Of a stretch of DNA of 64,000 nt, positions 35,857 through 43,009 are shown piece by piece. Origin of the DNA: Candidatus Latescibacterota bacterium (GTDB lineage: Bacteria > Krumholzibacteriota > Krumholzibacteriia > WVZY01); assembly GCA_011772205.1 (NCBI GenBank), contig WVZY01000010.1, positions 1 through 64,000 of the forward strand, written 5' to 3'. Under the pieces are notes generated by a model. That model was not told where the DNA came from, did not search any database, and was given only the letters and a program-made list of their open reading frames with translations. Numbering within the stretch: the first letter of the stretch is position 1; each line of letters begins with the position of its first letter. The position numbers and the translations under genes are program-made.

Positions 35857-36369
35857 ATGAAACGTCGTTTCAGAAAGCTGGTCGACCAGCACCGGCATCG
35901 CATCTATACCTTTGCGTATTACCACCTGGGTAACCGGGAAGAAGCCGAGGATGTCTCTCAGGAAGTGCTCATGCGAATGTGGAAAAACTGGGAAGAAGTC
36001 GAGCCTGCTACACTCCCCGCATGGATCACGCGGGTGACCCGGAATGCCTGCATCGATGCTCTCAGGAAGCGGACCCGGTACCAGGCAATGGTAATACCGG
36101 AGGAAGACTGCGAAGCCAGTGTGCGCTCTGCCGCCGATCGAGGCGGGCAGGAAACGGTTCTCGATGCAATCGATATCCGGGAGCGGCTGGAAAAGGCGCT
36201 GTCCGCGCTCGAGGAGCCGTACCGGGCAATCGTTATCCTTCGCGAGATCCAGGGTATGACGTACGAGGAGATCAGCGAAGTTCTCGACATACCGCTAGGC
36301 ACGATTAAAGTGTATCTCCATCGCGGCCGGCGCAAGCTGCGCAGACGGCTGGTGGAGGGAACTGTTTAG
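35857..36369 (+). CDS. ECF-type RNA polymerase sigma factor
   Basis: This 170-residue alternative sigma factor has region 2 (RIYTFAYYHLGNREEAEDVSQ and MRMWKNWEE) and region 4 (ALEEPYRAIVILREIQGMTY, then a helix-turn-helix with IPLGTIKVYLHRGRRKLRRR). No region 3 is present, as usual for the ECF group. The gene stands 13 bases before an anti-sigma gene, which in turn precedes two DUF4252-type genes. This order suggests an envelope-stress regulon whose targets include the genes behind it. No start-proximal ribosome-binding site is obvious. Confidence 0.93.
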   Translation: MKRRFRKLVDQHRHRIYTFAYYHLGNREEAEDVSQEVLMRMWKNWEEVEPATLPAWITRVTRNACIDALRKRTRYQAMVIPEEDCEASVRSAADRGGQETVLDAIDIRERLEKALSALEEPYRAIVILREIQGMTYEEISEVLDIPLGTIKVYLHRGRRKLRRRLVEGTV

Positions 36370-36382
36370 CAGAGGCTATGGG

Positions 36383-37036
36383 ATGTCACAGTCCGATCAA
36401 CATGACAATTCCTGCGAATGGGCACTCGAGAGGTTGGAGGCACACCTCGACGGGGAACTTCCCGCCGATGAAGCCCAAGCGATCGAGGTCCATTTGAAAT
36501 CGTGCCATCTATGCGCACAAGAATGGGCGCTGGCGGGACAGGTGAAAAAGGCTCTCGGCAGCCTCCCTCAAAAAACGTGTCCCGATCGCGTCCTCGAAGC
36601 TGTATTGGAGGGAATCGCAGAGGATGCCGGCACAGCGAGAAGGCCCGCAGGCCTTTGGCCGGCGCGATTGCGCTGGGGCATCCTCCGGCCGGCAACCATT
36701 GCGACGGCCCTCATCGTCGTGCTGGCCCTCACTGTTTTTATAAGCAGGCAGGGGCGGTTACCGGTGCTCCCCGACGAGAAAACCGAGGAAATGGAAGAGA
36801 TAAGCCCCGAAGCAGTCGCCATCGCGAAAGAGGAAGTCAAATGGACTTTCGCCTACATTGGCGATATTGGGCGTCGCGCCGGGCTTGCCGTCCGTGACGA
36901 CGCCATCTACCCCCATGTGGTCACTCCCGTGCAGCATGCCGTCGACGAGGCCATTTACCCCCGTGTCGTGGCTCCCGTGCAGCATGCCGTCAAGGAAGCA
37001 TTCGACGGGCGAAAGCCAGATCGGCGTTCGCGATAG
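36383..37036 (+). CDS. Anti-sigma factor with zinc-finger domain
   Basis: This 217-residue membrane protein probably sequesters the upstream sigma factor. The N-terminus holds a zf-HC2/ZAS-type motif (HLDGELPADEA...VHLKSCHLCAQEW). One membrane helix follows near residues 110-128 (ATIATALIVVLALTVFI). The outside part ends with a near-perfect 16-residue tandem duplication: AIYPHVVTPVQHAVDE followed by AIYPRVVAPVQHAVKE. The repeat is also visible in the DNA at about 36903-36998. Release of the sigma factor on an envelope signal is the usual mechanism; the signal is unknown. Confidence 0.82.
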   Translation: MSQSDQHDNSCEWALERLEAHLDGELPADEAQAIEVHLKSCHLCAQEWALAGQVKKALGSLPQKTCPDRVLEAVLEGIAEDAGTARRPAGLWPARLRWGILRPATIATALIVVLALTVFISRQGRLPVLPDEKTEEMEEISPEAVAIAKEEVKWTFAYIGDIGRRAGLAVRDDAIYPHVVTPVQHAVDEAIYPRVVAPVQHAVKEAFDGRKPDRRSR

Positions 37037-37073
37037 GCAGCTCTATCAACCAACCGATATGAGGAGGTTTTCA

Positions 37074-37649
37074 ATGAGAGTGAAGATTGCAGTGCTTGGA
37101 ATGATTTTGGTCATGGCTTTTTCCGCCACATCCATGGCAGAAGAGGATTACAAGAAGCATCCAGGATATGTTGACTTCGAAACGATGGGGATTTTCGGCA
37201 AAGTGGAGTCGACTGTGGAAGTTTTTCTGAAAGGCCCGCTGCTCTCTCTTGTGTCTGCGGCCACCGAAGAAGAAGATCCGGAGCTTTCCGACGCGATAAG
37301 CAAGCTCAAGTACATCCATATACAGGCTTTCCCTCTCGAAGATGTGGATGTCTCGAAAGTCGCAGGGAAAATTAAAGATGTTGCCAAACAGCTCGAGCAG
37401 AAGGGCTGGGAAACGGTCGTTCGCATGCGCGACGATGAAGAAAACGTTCACGTGTATCTCCTTCCGACGAAATCTGGAGAGGAAATCAACGGGCTGGTCG
37501 TCATGGTGATCGAAGAAGACAATGAAGCCGTATTCATCAACATTGTTGGGGAGATCGATCCGAAGCAGATCGGTAGATTGGGCCGCAAGTTCGATATCAA
37601 GACGTTGGAGAACATCCAACGCGACATGGACGAAGACGATGATGATTAG
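37074..37649 (+). CDS. DUF4252 domain protein
   Basis: This 191-residue exported protein has a signal peptide ending near SATSMAE. The ATG at 37074 has GAGGAGG just upstream; the longer open frame is not needed. The mature domain (about 85-185) includes LKYIHIQAFPLEDVDVSKVA, WETVVRMRDDEENVHVYLLP and GLVVMVIEEDNEAVFINIVG. This is the pattern of DUF4252 proteins, which are frequently encoded behind ECF sigma/anti-sigma pairs. The C-terminus is very acidic (DMDEDDDD). Role unknown; probably an envelope protein of the stress regulon. Confidence 0.82.
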   Translation: MRVKIAVLGMILVMAFSATSMAEEDYKKHPGYVDFETMGIFGKVESTVEVFLKGPLLSLVSAATEEEDPELSDAISKLKYIHIQAFPLEDVDVSKVAGKIKDVAKQLEQKGWETVVRMRDDEENVHVYLLPTKSGEEINGLVVMVIEEDNEAVFINIVGEIDPKQIGRLGRKFDIKTLENIQRDMDEDDDD

Positions 37650-37781
37650 ATTAAGGTTCGCACCAAAGGGAAAAATGCGGCCCGAGTCATCGACGAGGAT
37701 TGAGAACTCCCGATGGTGCGCAGAACTAGAATACTCAAACGTTATCACCTCCGCATGTGAAGATTAGGAGGCGAACTCACT

Positions 37782-38354
37782 ATGTCAAAACGCCACTTAT
37801 TCGCAGCTGCCGTTCTTTCGATCGGGATGCTGCTCTTCTCAGGCTGCCTCTGGGCGCCGAGCCTCGAAAGACTCAAAAAGGAAATCGAAAACCAGATTCC
37901 CGAAGCCCGTTTCGACAAAGAGGTGGCGTTGACACTCGGTCCTGTATCGATCGGAATAGCAAGGGTGGTAACTCGCTTCATCCCGGAGACCAAAGAAGCG
38001 AGACCTTATTTGAAAAATGTCCGCAAAGTGGAGCTCGCCGTTTACAATACCAAATCGCTCCCCCCACTGGACGGCCTCCGCTTTCCAGCCCGGCTCAAAT
38101 CGCTGGTCGAGCAGGATAACTGGGACGTCGCCGTAAAGGTCCGCCAGGAAGACGAGCTGGTTTGGATCCTTGTCCATGAGAGGAGAAATCAGATCGACGC
38201 TGCTTTCGTTGTAGTGATAAATCATGAAAACCTCGTCCTTATGCGTCTCAAGGGGCAATTGAACGAGATTGTTCTCAGAAGCTTGAAAGAAGCCGATGTG
38301 CTGCCAGCTCCGGAAGCCCAGCTGCCGGAGACAGCGCCAATCGTTCATAAATAA
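37782..38354 (+). CDS. DUF4252-like lipoprotein
   Basis: The 190-residue protein has a lipoprotein signal (LSIGMLLFSGC, lipobox Cys22). Its layout follows the preceding DUF4252 protein: a helix-rich start, then KVELAVYNTKSL, WDVAVKVRQEDELVWILVHE and AAFVVVINHENLVLMRLKGQ. It is therefore read as a diverged paralogue in which one copy is soluble and the other membrane-anchored. It is the last gene of the first sigma cassette and is followed by a strong hairpin at 38355-38384. Confidence 0.7.
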   Translation: MSKRHLFAAAVLSIGMLLFSGCLWAPSLERLKKEIENQIPEARFDKEVALTLGPVSIGIARVVTRFIPETKEARPYLKNVRKVELAVYNTKSLPPLDGLRFPARLKSLVEQDNWDVAVKVRQEDELVWILVHERRNQIDAAFVVVINHENLVLMRLKGQLNEIVLRSLKEADVLPAPEAQLPETAPIVHK

Positions 38355-38384
38355 ATGCAGCGCCGGAATGTGACGGCGCTGCAT
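38355..38384 (+). terminator. Hairpin ending the first sigma cassette
   Basis: ATGCAGCGCCG (38355-38365) and CGGCGCTGCAT (38374-38384) form an 11-bp perfect stem with an 8-base loop, directly after the stop codon. No T-run follows. Confidence 0.6.
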
Positions 38385-38452
38385 ATGGCGATGGGAGCTC
38401 ACTACGTTCAGCAGCAGTCTCATCACCATTTATCTTACTCTTACCGCTTGCC

Positions 38453-38494
38453 AAAAAGAGAGGGGCATCCATCCGCGTTAGAGAATAGATGCCC
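38453..38494 (-). terminator. Intrinsic terminator of the DUF4097 gene
   Basis: GGGCATC (38463-38469) pairs with GATGCCC (38488-38494). On the minus strand the stem is followed by CTCTCTTTTT. It lies 36 bases past the stop of the DUF4097 gene. Confidence 0.65.
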
Positions 38495-38529
38495 TGTTCT
38501 GTTATTATCCGGAATATTAATCTGCTTGC

Positions 38530-39855
38530 CTACCGGAGCTTCTTGATATGGATGTCACCGTTGACCGTATAGAGCCGGATTGGCGATCCACCGCCGTTGA
38601 TGTCCCCAGTGGCAGTGATGCTTCTTCGACCTTTTTTGATATCCAGAGGAAAGTCCGAAATGATATCGTACTCTTCCTCGTCGGCCCACCGTGACAGCTC
38701 CAGCTCGACATCGAACGTAGCGGCGAGATTACGGGGGAGCCATATGGTGATCTCTCCGCCCGAAGATTCCAGTGTGCAGTGCGTATCGATATCTTTGTCG
38801 GCAACCATCATCTTCGCCTCGATACTCCCGCCCTTCGTCCTCGCTTCGATATACCCGTGCGCATCGTCTATCGTGATGCTACCACCGGCAGTTTTGACCT
38901 CCACCGGCCCTCCGGAGCCCTCCACAGAGATGCTCCCACCTGAGGTTTGCGCCATCACAGTACCACCACATTGATCAATGCGGATAGATCCGCCGGCCGT
39001 CTGCACCTGGACGTCCCCCTTGGCGGGCCCCACGCTGATGCTCCCACCGGCTGTCCTGACGTCCGCTTTCCCGCTGACATTTCCCACACGGATACTTCCA
39101 CCAGATGTCTTGGCAAGCAGATCGTCGCCGCTGCTCTCGATACTGATGCTGCCGCCTGCCGTTCTGGCATCGACGGTCTTTCCGATGTTCGCCAGATCGA
39201 TGCTTCCTCCGGAAGTCTTCACTTCCAGCGCGCCGGTGACATCCCCAACCGAGATGCTGCCTCCCGCAGTCCGCGCCTTGCAATCGCCATTTTCAACGCC
39301 CCCGATCGAAATGCTGCCCCCCTTCGTGTGGACATCAACATCACCATTGGCAATCTCGCCAACTTTTATGCTGCCTCCATACGTTTCGGCAAGGACGTTC
39401 CCTTCGAGATCGCTTATATCAATGCTGCCAGCTTTGGTCTCCAGATCGAGATTGTATGCGTTCGGAACGGTTATCTCGAATGAAATCCCCATGTGTCTCT
39501 CGTGTCTTTCCCCGGCGGCTTCCATGCGGACCTGGATGTCTTTTCCATTTCCTTCGATATAAACTTCATAGTCGTCAAAAGCCGTCTTCGCCTTGCTTTC
39601 CGATGAACCACGGTATTCCTTTTCTACAACCACCCGGACCTCATTCCTGGTCCATGTTTCCACTTCTATGGATCCAAGATCCGATTCGACCAGAAGTTCC
39701 CCTCCCTTCTTCGCTTTCAAAGTCTTGTCAATCAACTCTACATACTTGCTCCCCTTGCGCTCAATTTGCCCTTTCTCTTGAGAAGCAACCGCTATTGAAA
39801 AAAGAAGCAGAGCGGCTGCAATTACAGAGAGAATCAAACGGTTTCGACGTTTCAT
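38530..39855 (-). CDS. DUF4097 beta-repeat protein
   Basis: This 441-residue exported protein has a signal peptide (LSVIAAALLLFSIAVAS). The centre consists of twelve repeats of about 19 residues built on T-x-G-G-S-I (for example VKTSGGSIDLANI and VRTAGGSISVGPA), which would stack into a right-handed beta-solenoid. Before the repeats is a short beta domain, and after them a closing region (ITIWLPRNLAATFDVELELS). It matches the DUF4097 family. Members commonly sit beside ECF sigma cassettes; this gene converges with one. Ligand or function is unknown. Confidence 0.85.
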   Translation of the reverse strand: MKRRNRLILSVIAAALLLFSIAVASQEKGQIERKGSKYVELIDKTLKAKKGGELLVESDLGSIEVETWTRNEVRVVVEKEYRGSSESKAKTAFDDYEVYIEGNGKDIQVRMEAAGERHERHMGISFEITVPNAYNLDLETKAGSIDISDLEGNVLAETYGGSIKVGEIANGDVDVHTKGGSISIGGVENGDCKARTAGGSISVGDVTGALEVKTSGGSIDLANIGKTVDARTAGGSISIESSGDDLLAKTSGGSIRVGNVSGKADVRTAGGSISVGPAKGDVQVQTAGGSIRIDQCGGTVMAQTSGGSISVEGSGGPVEVKTAGGSITIDDAHGYIEARTKGGSIEAKMMVADKDIDTHCTLESSGGEITIWLPRNLAATFDVELELSRWADEEEYDIISDFPLDIKKGRRSITATGDINGGGSPIRLYTVNGDIHIKKLR

Positions 39856-39959
39856 GTGTGCCCTCCTTTACTCACGGCCAAAAGACTCAAAACCTGCCTC
39901 TCCCGAGTCCAGAATCGAATCCCGATGGAAAAACGGCTTGCTGCTGCATATAGGATCTG

Positions 39960-40080
39960 GCTCTGGTGACCTGGGCTATCCTCTTAGCTCATTCGTACGG
40001 TAAGTACCCGGATTAGGTTTCACTGGCATCACCCGAGGCCATCAGCCGACCCTCGTCTCTCTTATGGCTGAGAGATCGGC
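39960..40080 (-). ncRNA. Candidate structured 5' leader of the DUF4097 gene
   Basis: The minus-strand RNA upstream of 39855 can form a two-part hairpin (CCGA/TCGG with inner TCTCTC/GAGAGA, 40046-40079) and a TGGC/GCCA stem-loop (40024-40041). It then has a stretch AACCTAATCCGGGTACTTACC that partly resembles the 3' half of a TPP riboswitch. The matching 5' half (CTGAGA core) is not convincingly present, so no class is assigned. The rest of 39856-40240 shows nothing else. Confidence 0.3.
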
Positions 40081-40240
40081 ATGCGACCCATCACGGAAAC
40101 AAACCTACAAAGAGGCGTATTTTCAGGCATGCAAAAGCTATCTTGAATGATAACAATAAGTTAAATTGACGGGTGGGTGGAGGACAATCGAAGGGATCCC
40201 TCTGAGGATGAGAGGCTCAGCGGATTTGGAAATCCCGGGA

Positions 40241-40723
40241 TTAGACGAACGTCTTCAGGATTTCGTTCTGGATCTTCTGCAGGTCCGAGTAGGCGCCGTT
40301 GATTTCGTTAATCTTTTCCTGAAGATCTTTGAGAAGCTTCTGCTTCTCCAAGCCGTTTCGGATAATGATGAGAAGGTCATCGTTATCCCACGGCTTTTCG
40401 ATGTATTGAAAGAGACCAACTTCGTTGATTGCCTTTATGGCGTTTTCCTTATCCGCATATCCAGTCAGAATGATCCGCGGTATCTGTGGTTTCAATTCTC
40501 GCACCTTTGCAAGGAAGCTTATGCCGTCCATTTCGGGCATCAAATAATCTGAGATGACGAGGTCCACATCATTGCTCTCAATGTACTGGAGAGCTTCCCT
40601 CGGGGAAGTGTGCGAAACCACGTTGTAACTCGTCTCCAACCCCAAGATCGAGTTGAGACTTTGCAGTACCATTTCCTCGTCGTCCACGATGATGATAGTA
40701 GGTTGGTCTTTACCGTTATCCAT
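40241..40723 (-). CDS. Response regulator (receiver plus coiled coil)
   Basis: This 160-residue protein has a full receiver domain (residues 8-125). It contains acidic VDDEE, phospho-acceptor Asp in LVISDYLMPEMDG, Thr in IILTGYA and Lys in IEKPWDN. This subgroup precedes HD-GYP or GGDEF domains in larger proteins, but here the receiver is followed only by a short coiled coil (QKLLKDLQEKINEINGAYSD) and a stop. It probably acts by protein contact. AGGAG lies upstream of the ATG. It follows the PAS kinase by 93 bases, its likely partner. Confidence 0.9.
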   Translation of the reverse strand: MDNGKDQPTIIIVDDEEMVLQSLNSILGLETSYNVVSHTSPREALQYIESNDVDLVISDYLMPEMDGISFLAKVRELKPQIPRIILTGYADKENAIKAINEVGLFQYIEKPWDNDDLLIIIRNGLEKQKLLKDLQEKINEINGAYSDLQKIQNEILKTFV

Positions 40724-40816
40724 GCTTATCTCCTGTTTGTTGTTCTTATACGGTTACAAAAATCCCCTTCTGTGGCCGGACGCCTCTGGAGAACGTATGC
40801 AACACTCTAAAATCGT

Positions 40817-42400
40817 CTACCTCTCTCGTGCAATCGGAAGAATAATCCGAAATGTCGAGCCTTTGCCCACTTCACTTTCGACTTCTATTTGTCCTTTATG
40901 ATCTTCGATAATCTGATACACGATCGACAACCCCAATCCCGTCCCAACACCAGTACCCTTGGTCGTGAAGCCGGGATCGAAAATCCGTTTTAGATTCTCC
41001 TTGGGGATGCCCCTACCGCTATCGCGAAACTCTATAACGATGGACCCATCTCTTTGATAGGTACGAATGAAAACATCTCCCTTATCTTCTATCGCCTGGC
41101 TGGCATTCACGAGAATGTTCATGTAAACCTGATTCAGCTGGTTAGGATAGCATGTAACTTTGGGAATGTCTCCGTATTCTTTATGAACCTCCACACGATT
41201 TTTCAGCTCGTGATGGACGAGTGTCAACGTGCTGTCCAAACCTTCGTGCACGTTTACAGTATCGAGTTCTGCTTCATCGAGCCTGGCGAATCTCCTCAAA
41301 CTGTTGACGATCTTCGAAAGACGCCTTCCAGCAGTTCTTGTGACCACGCTCATTTCATCGATGCATTCGAGGAGCTTTTGTATCTCCTCATGTTCGTGAA
41401 TCATCGAAGCTACCTCTGGTTTATCAATAATGCCATGAAGTTTCTCCATGGATCGGATGGTCACATCATTATTGCTGATCATCGCGCCGAGTGGTGTGTT
41501 GATTTCGTGGGCAACGCCCGCAACCAAATTTCCGAGAGCAGCCATTTTCTCTGCTTGTATGAGCTGAGCTTGCTTTTGCCGGAGCTCCTTCGTCCGCTCT
41601 TCAACCTTATCTTCCAATTCTTCATTCGCCTTTATCAGCTTCTCCTGCAGTCGCTTGCGACTGGTAATGTCTTGCGCAATCGCCACCTCGCACCACGATC
41701 CTTCTTCATTCATAAAATAGTTCAATGTGAAAAGAAATATCCTGCCATCCGGGTAGGAGCGTTCTTCCGCATAGGCTCCCGTCTCCTCGAGATACGATTT
41801 CGTGGGTACGGCCATCAAAGCCGGAGATTGATGCCACCGAATATGAAATGTGTCTTCGAGGTCCCCATAAAACATGTCCCTTAGCATTTTATTCTCGAAA
41901 TCCACCTTTGGGTCCGTATCTACATCCTTTTTCACACCCAGACCAATAGGCACCAAATCAAAAATCTGCTCGTAATACCTACGTTGAAATTCGTTCTTTT
42001 TCTCCAATTCTCTTCGGCTTGTGACATCCCGGCAGATTCGTTGAATAACCTTCTTATCATCGTAGGCAACGACGGATGCGCTGATATCAACGACCACTTG
42101 CGAACCGTCTTTCTTCAGGAAATGGAGCTCGTTGCATTCACCGACGCCGGTTTCCGATACGCGATCAAATAACTCCTTAACGGCTCCTTCTTCCTCTGGA
42201 GGATGAACATCCCAGACATTCATTCCAACCAGTTCCTCCACCGCATAGCCCGTTATTTCTTCAGCTTTCGGGTTGGCTTCCAGGATTTTCGCAGTGGACG
42301 CATCAACGGTGAAGATCGCATCGTACGCTTTTTCGATCATCTTGCGATACTTTTCCTCCGATTCTTGGAGGAGCTTCATTTCTTTTTTGCGTGAAAACAT
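40817..42400 (-). CDS. PAS-domain sensor histidine kinase
   Basis: This 527-residue soluble kinase has two PAS domains at residues about 12-130 and 150-260. A coiled coil (LEDKVEERTKELRQKQ) leads to the phospho-acceptor box GNLVAGVAHEINTPLGAM. The ATPase domain has N-box VYMNILVNASQAI, DSGRGIP and GTGVGTGLGLSIV. No membrane helix is present, so it senses a cytoplasmic signal or works with a partner. The ATG at 42400 is preferred over a 39-residue upstream extension. It lies between the cyclic-nucleotide-fold protein and the response regulator. Confidence 0.92.
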   Translation of the reverse strand: MFSRKKEMKLLQESEEKYRKMIEKAYDAIFTVDASTAKILEANPKAEEITGYAVEELVGMNVWDVHPPEEEGAVKELFDRVSETGVGECNELHFLKKDGSQVVVDISASVVAYDDKKVIQRICRDVTSRRELEKKNEFQRRYYEQIFDLVPIGLGVKKDVDTDPKVDFENKMLRDMFYGDLEDTFHIRWHQSPALMAVPTKSYLEETGAYAEERSYPDGRIFLFTLNYFMNEEGSWCEVAIAQDITSRKRLQEKLIKANEELEDKVEERTKELRQKQAQLIQAEKMAALGNLVAGVAHEINTPLGAMISNNDVTIRSMEKLHGIIDKPEVASMIHEHEEIQKLLECIDEMSVVTRTAGRRLSKIVNSLRRFARLDEAELDTVNVHEGLDSTLTLVHHELKNRVEVHKEYGDIPKVTCYPNQLNQVYMNILVNASQAIEDKGDVFIRTYQRDGSIVIEFRDSGRGIPKENLKRIFDPGFTTKGTGVGTGLGLSIVYQIIEDHKGQIEVESEVGKGSTFRIILPIARER

Positions 42401-42491
42401 TATAACTGGTTCCTTCTGTCCATGAAATGGACGAAAAATTGGAGGTTTCTTGGTGACGATGGGGTTTATCGAAGCGAGCGCTCGTCGAACG

Positions 42492-42938
42492 CTAGGATGT
42501 GCCCTGCGGCGGTTCAACCCTCACCCGCTCGATCAAACCCCGAAGTCGCCGCACCATCGTTCTTAAAACAGCTCGGGTGATCTCCACGTTATCCGCAAGA
42601 AGCTCATAGAAATCATCGTGATCAATACGGAGGAGCCTCGTATCCTCGATGGCCGTGGCCGTCGCCACCCGGGGCTCCTCGTCGAACAGCGCCCAGGTTC
42701 CGAAAGCATCTTTCGAACCGGCTGTCGTGATCTCCTGACCCTTCCGGTGTAGACGAATGCTCCCATCGAGAATCAGGTAGAGTGCATCAGAAGGATCGTT
42801 TTGATTATAGACAACTTCGTCCTTCAAAACTGTAATCTCCTCTGCAATCGCGGCCAAATAGGTGAGTTGCTCGGTTGGCACTTGAGAGAAAACATCCACA
42901 TTTTGCAGGAATATCACTTTTTCGATCGTGGTAAACAT
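42492..42938 (-). CDS. Cyclic-nucleotide-binding-fold protein
   Basis: This 148-residue single-domain protein follows the CRP/PKA beta-roll pattern (KVIFLQNVDVFSQVPTEQL, DALYLILDGSIRLHRKG). There is no DNA-binding domain. The phosphate-binding cassette reads FGTWALFDEEPRVATATA. The Arg of PRVAT is kept, but the Glu of the usual FGE-x-AL is Thr, so cAMP binding is doubtful. Many relatives of the upstream transporter carry such a domain at their own C-terminus after HEAT repeats; here it is a separate gene 71 bases downstream, probably acting with the transporter. A TTG start overlapping the transporter stop is possible but less likely. Confidence 0.82.
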   Translation of the reverse strand: MFTTIEKVIFLQNVDVFSQVPTEQLTYLAAIAEEITVLKDEVVYNQNDPSDALYLILDGSIRLHRKGQEITTAGSKDAFGTWALFDEEPRVATATAIEDTRLLRIDHDDFYELLADNVEITRAVLRTMVRRLRGLIERVRVEPPQGTS

Positions 42939-43009
42939 TTTTCGATCCTCTCTGATTCCTAAACATACGATGCTACCCACCCGCTGTGAAGGCTGGTTCT
43001 CGGAGCGTT

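Noticed and set aside
39960-40080. TPP riboswitch call
   Set aside because: Only the 3' half resembles the consensus; the CTGAGA core and closing stem are not convincing, and the downstream gene has no link to thiamine.
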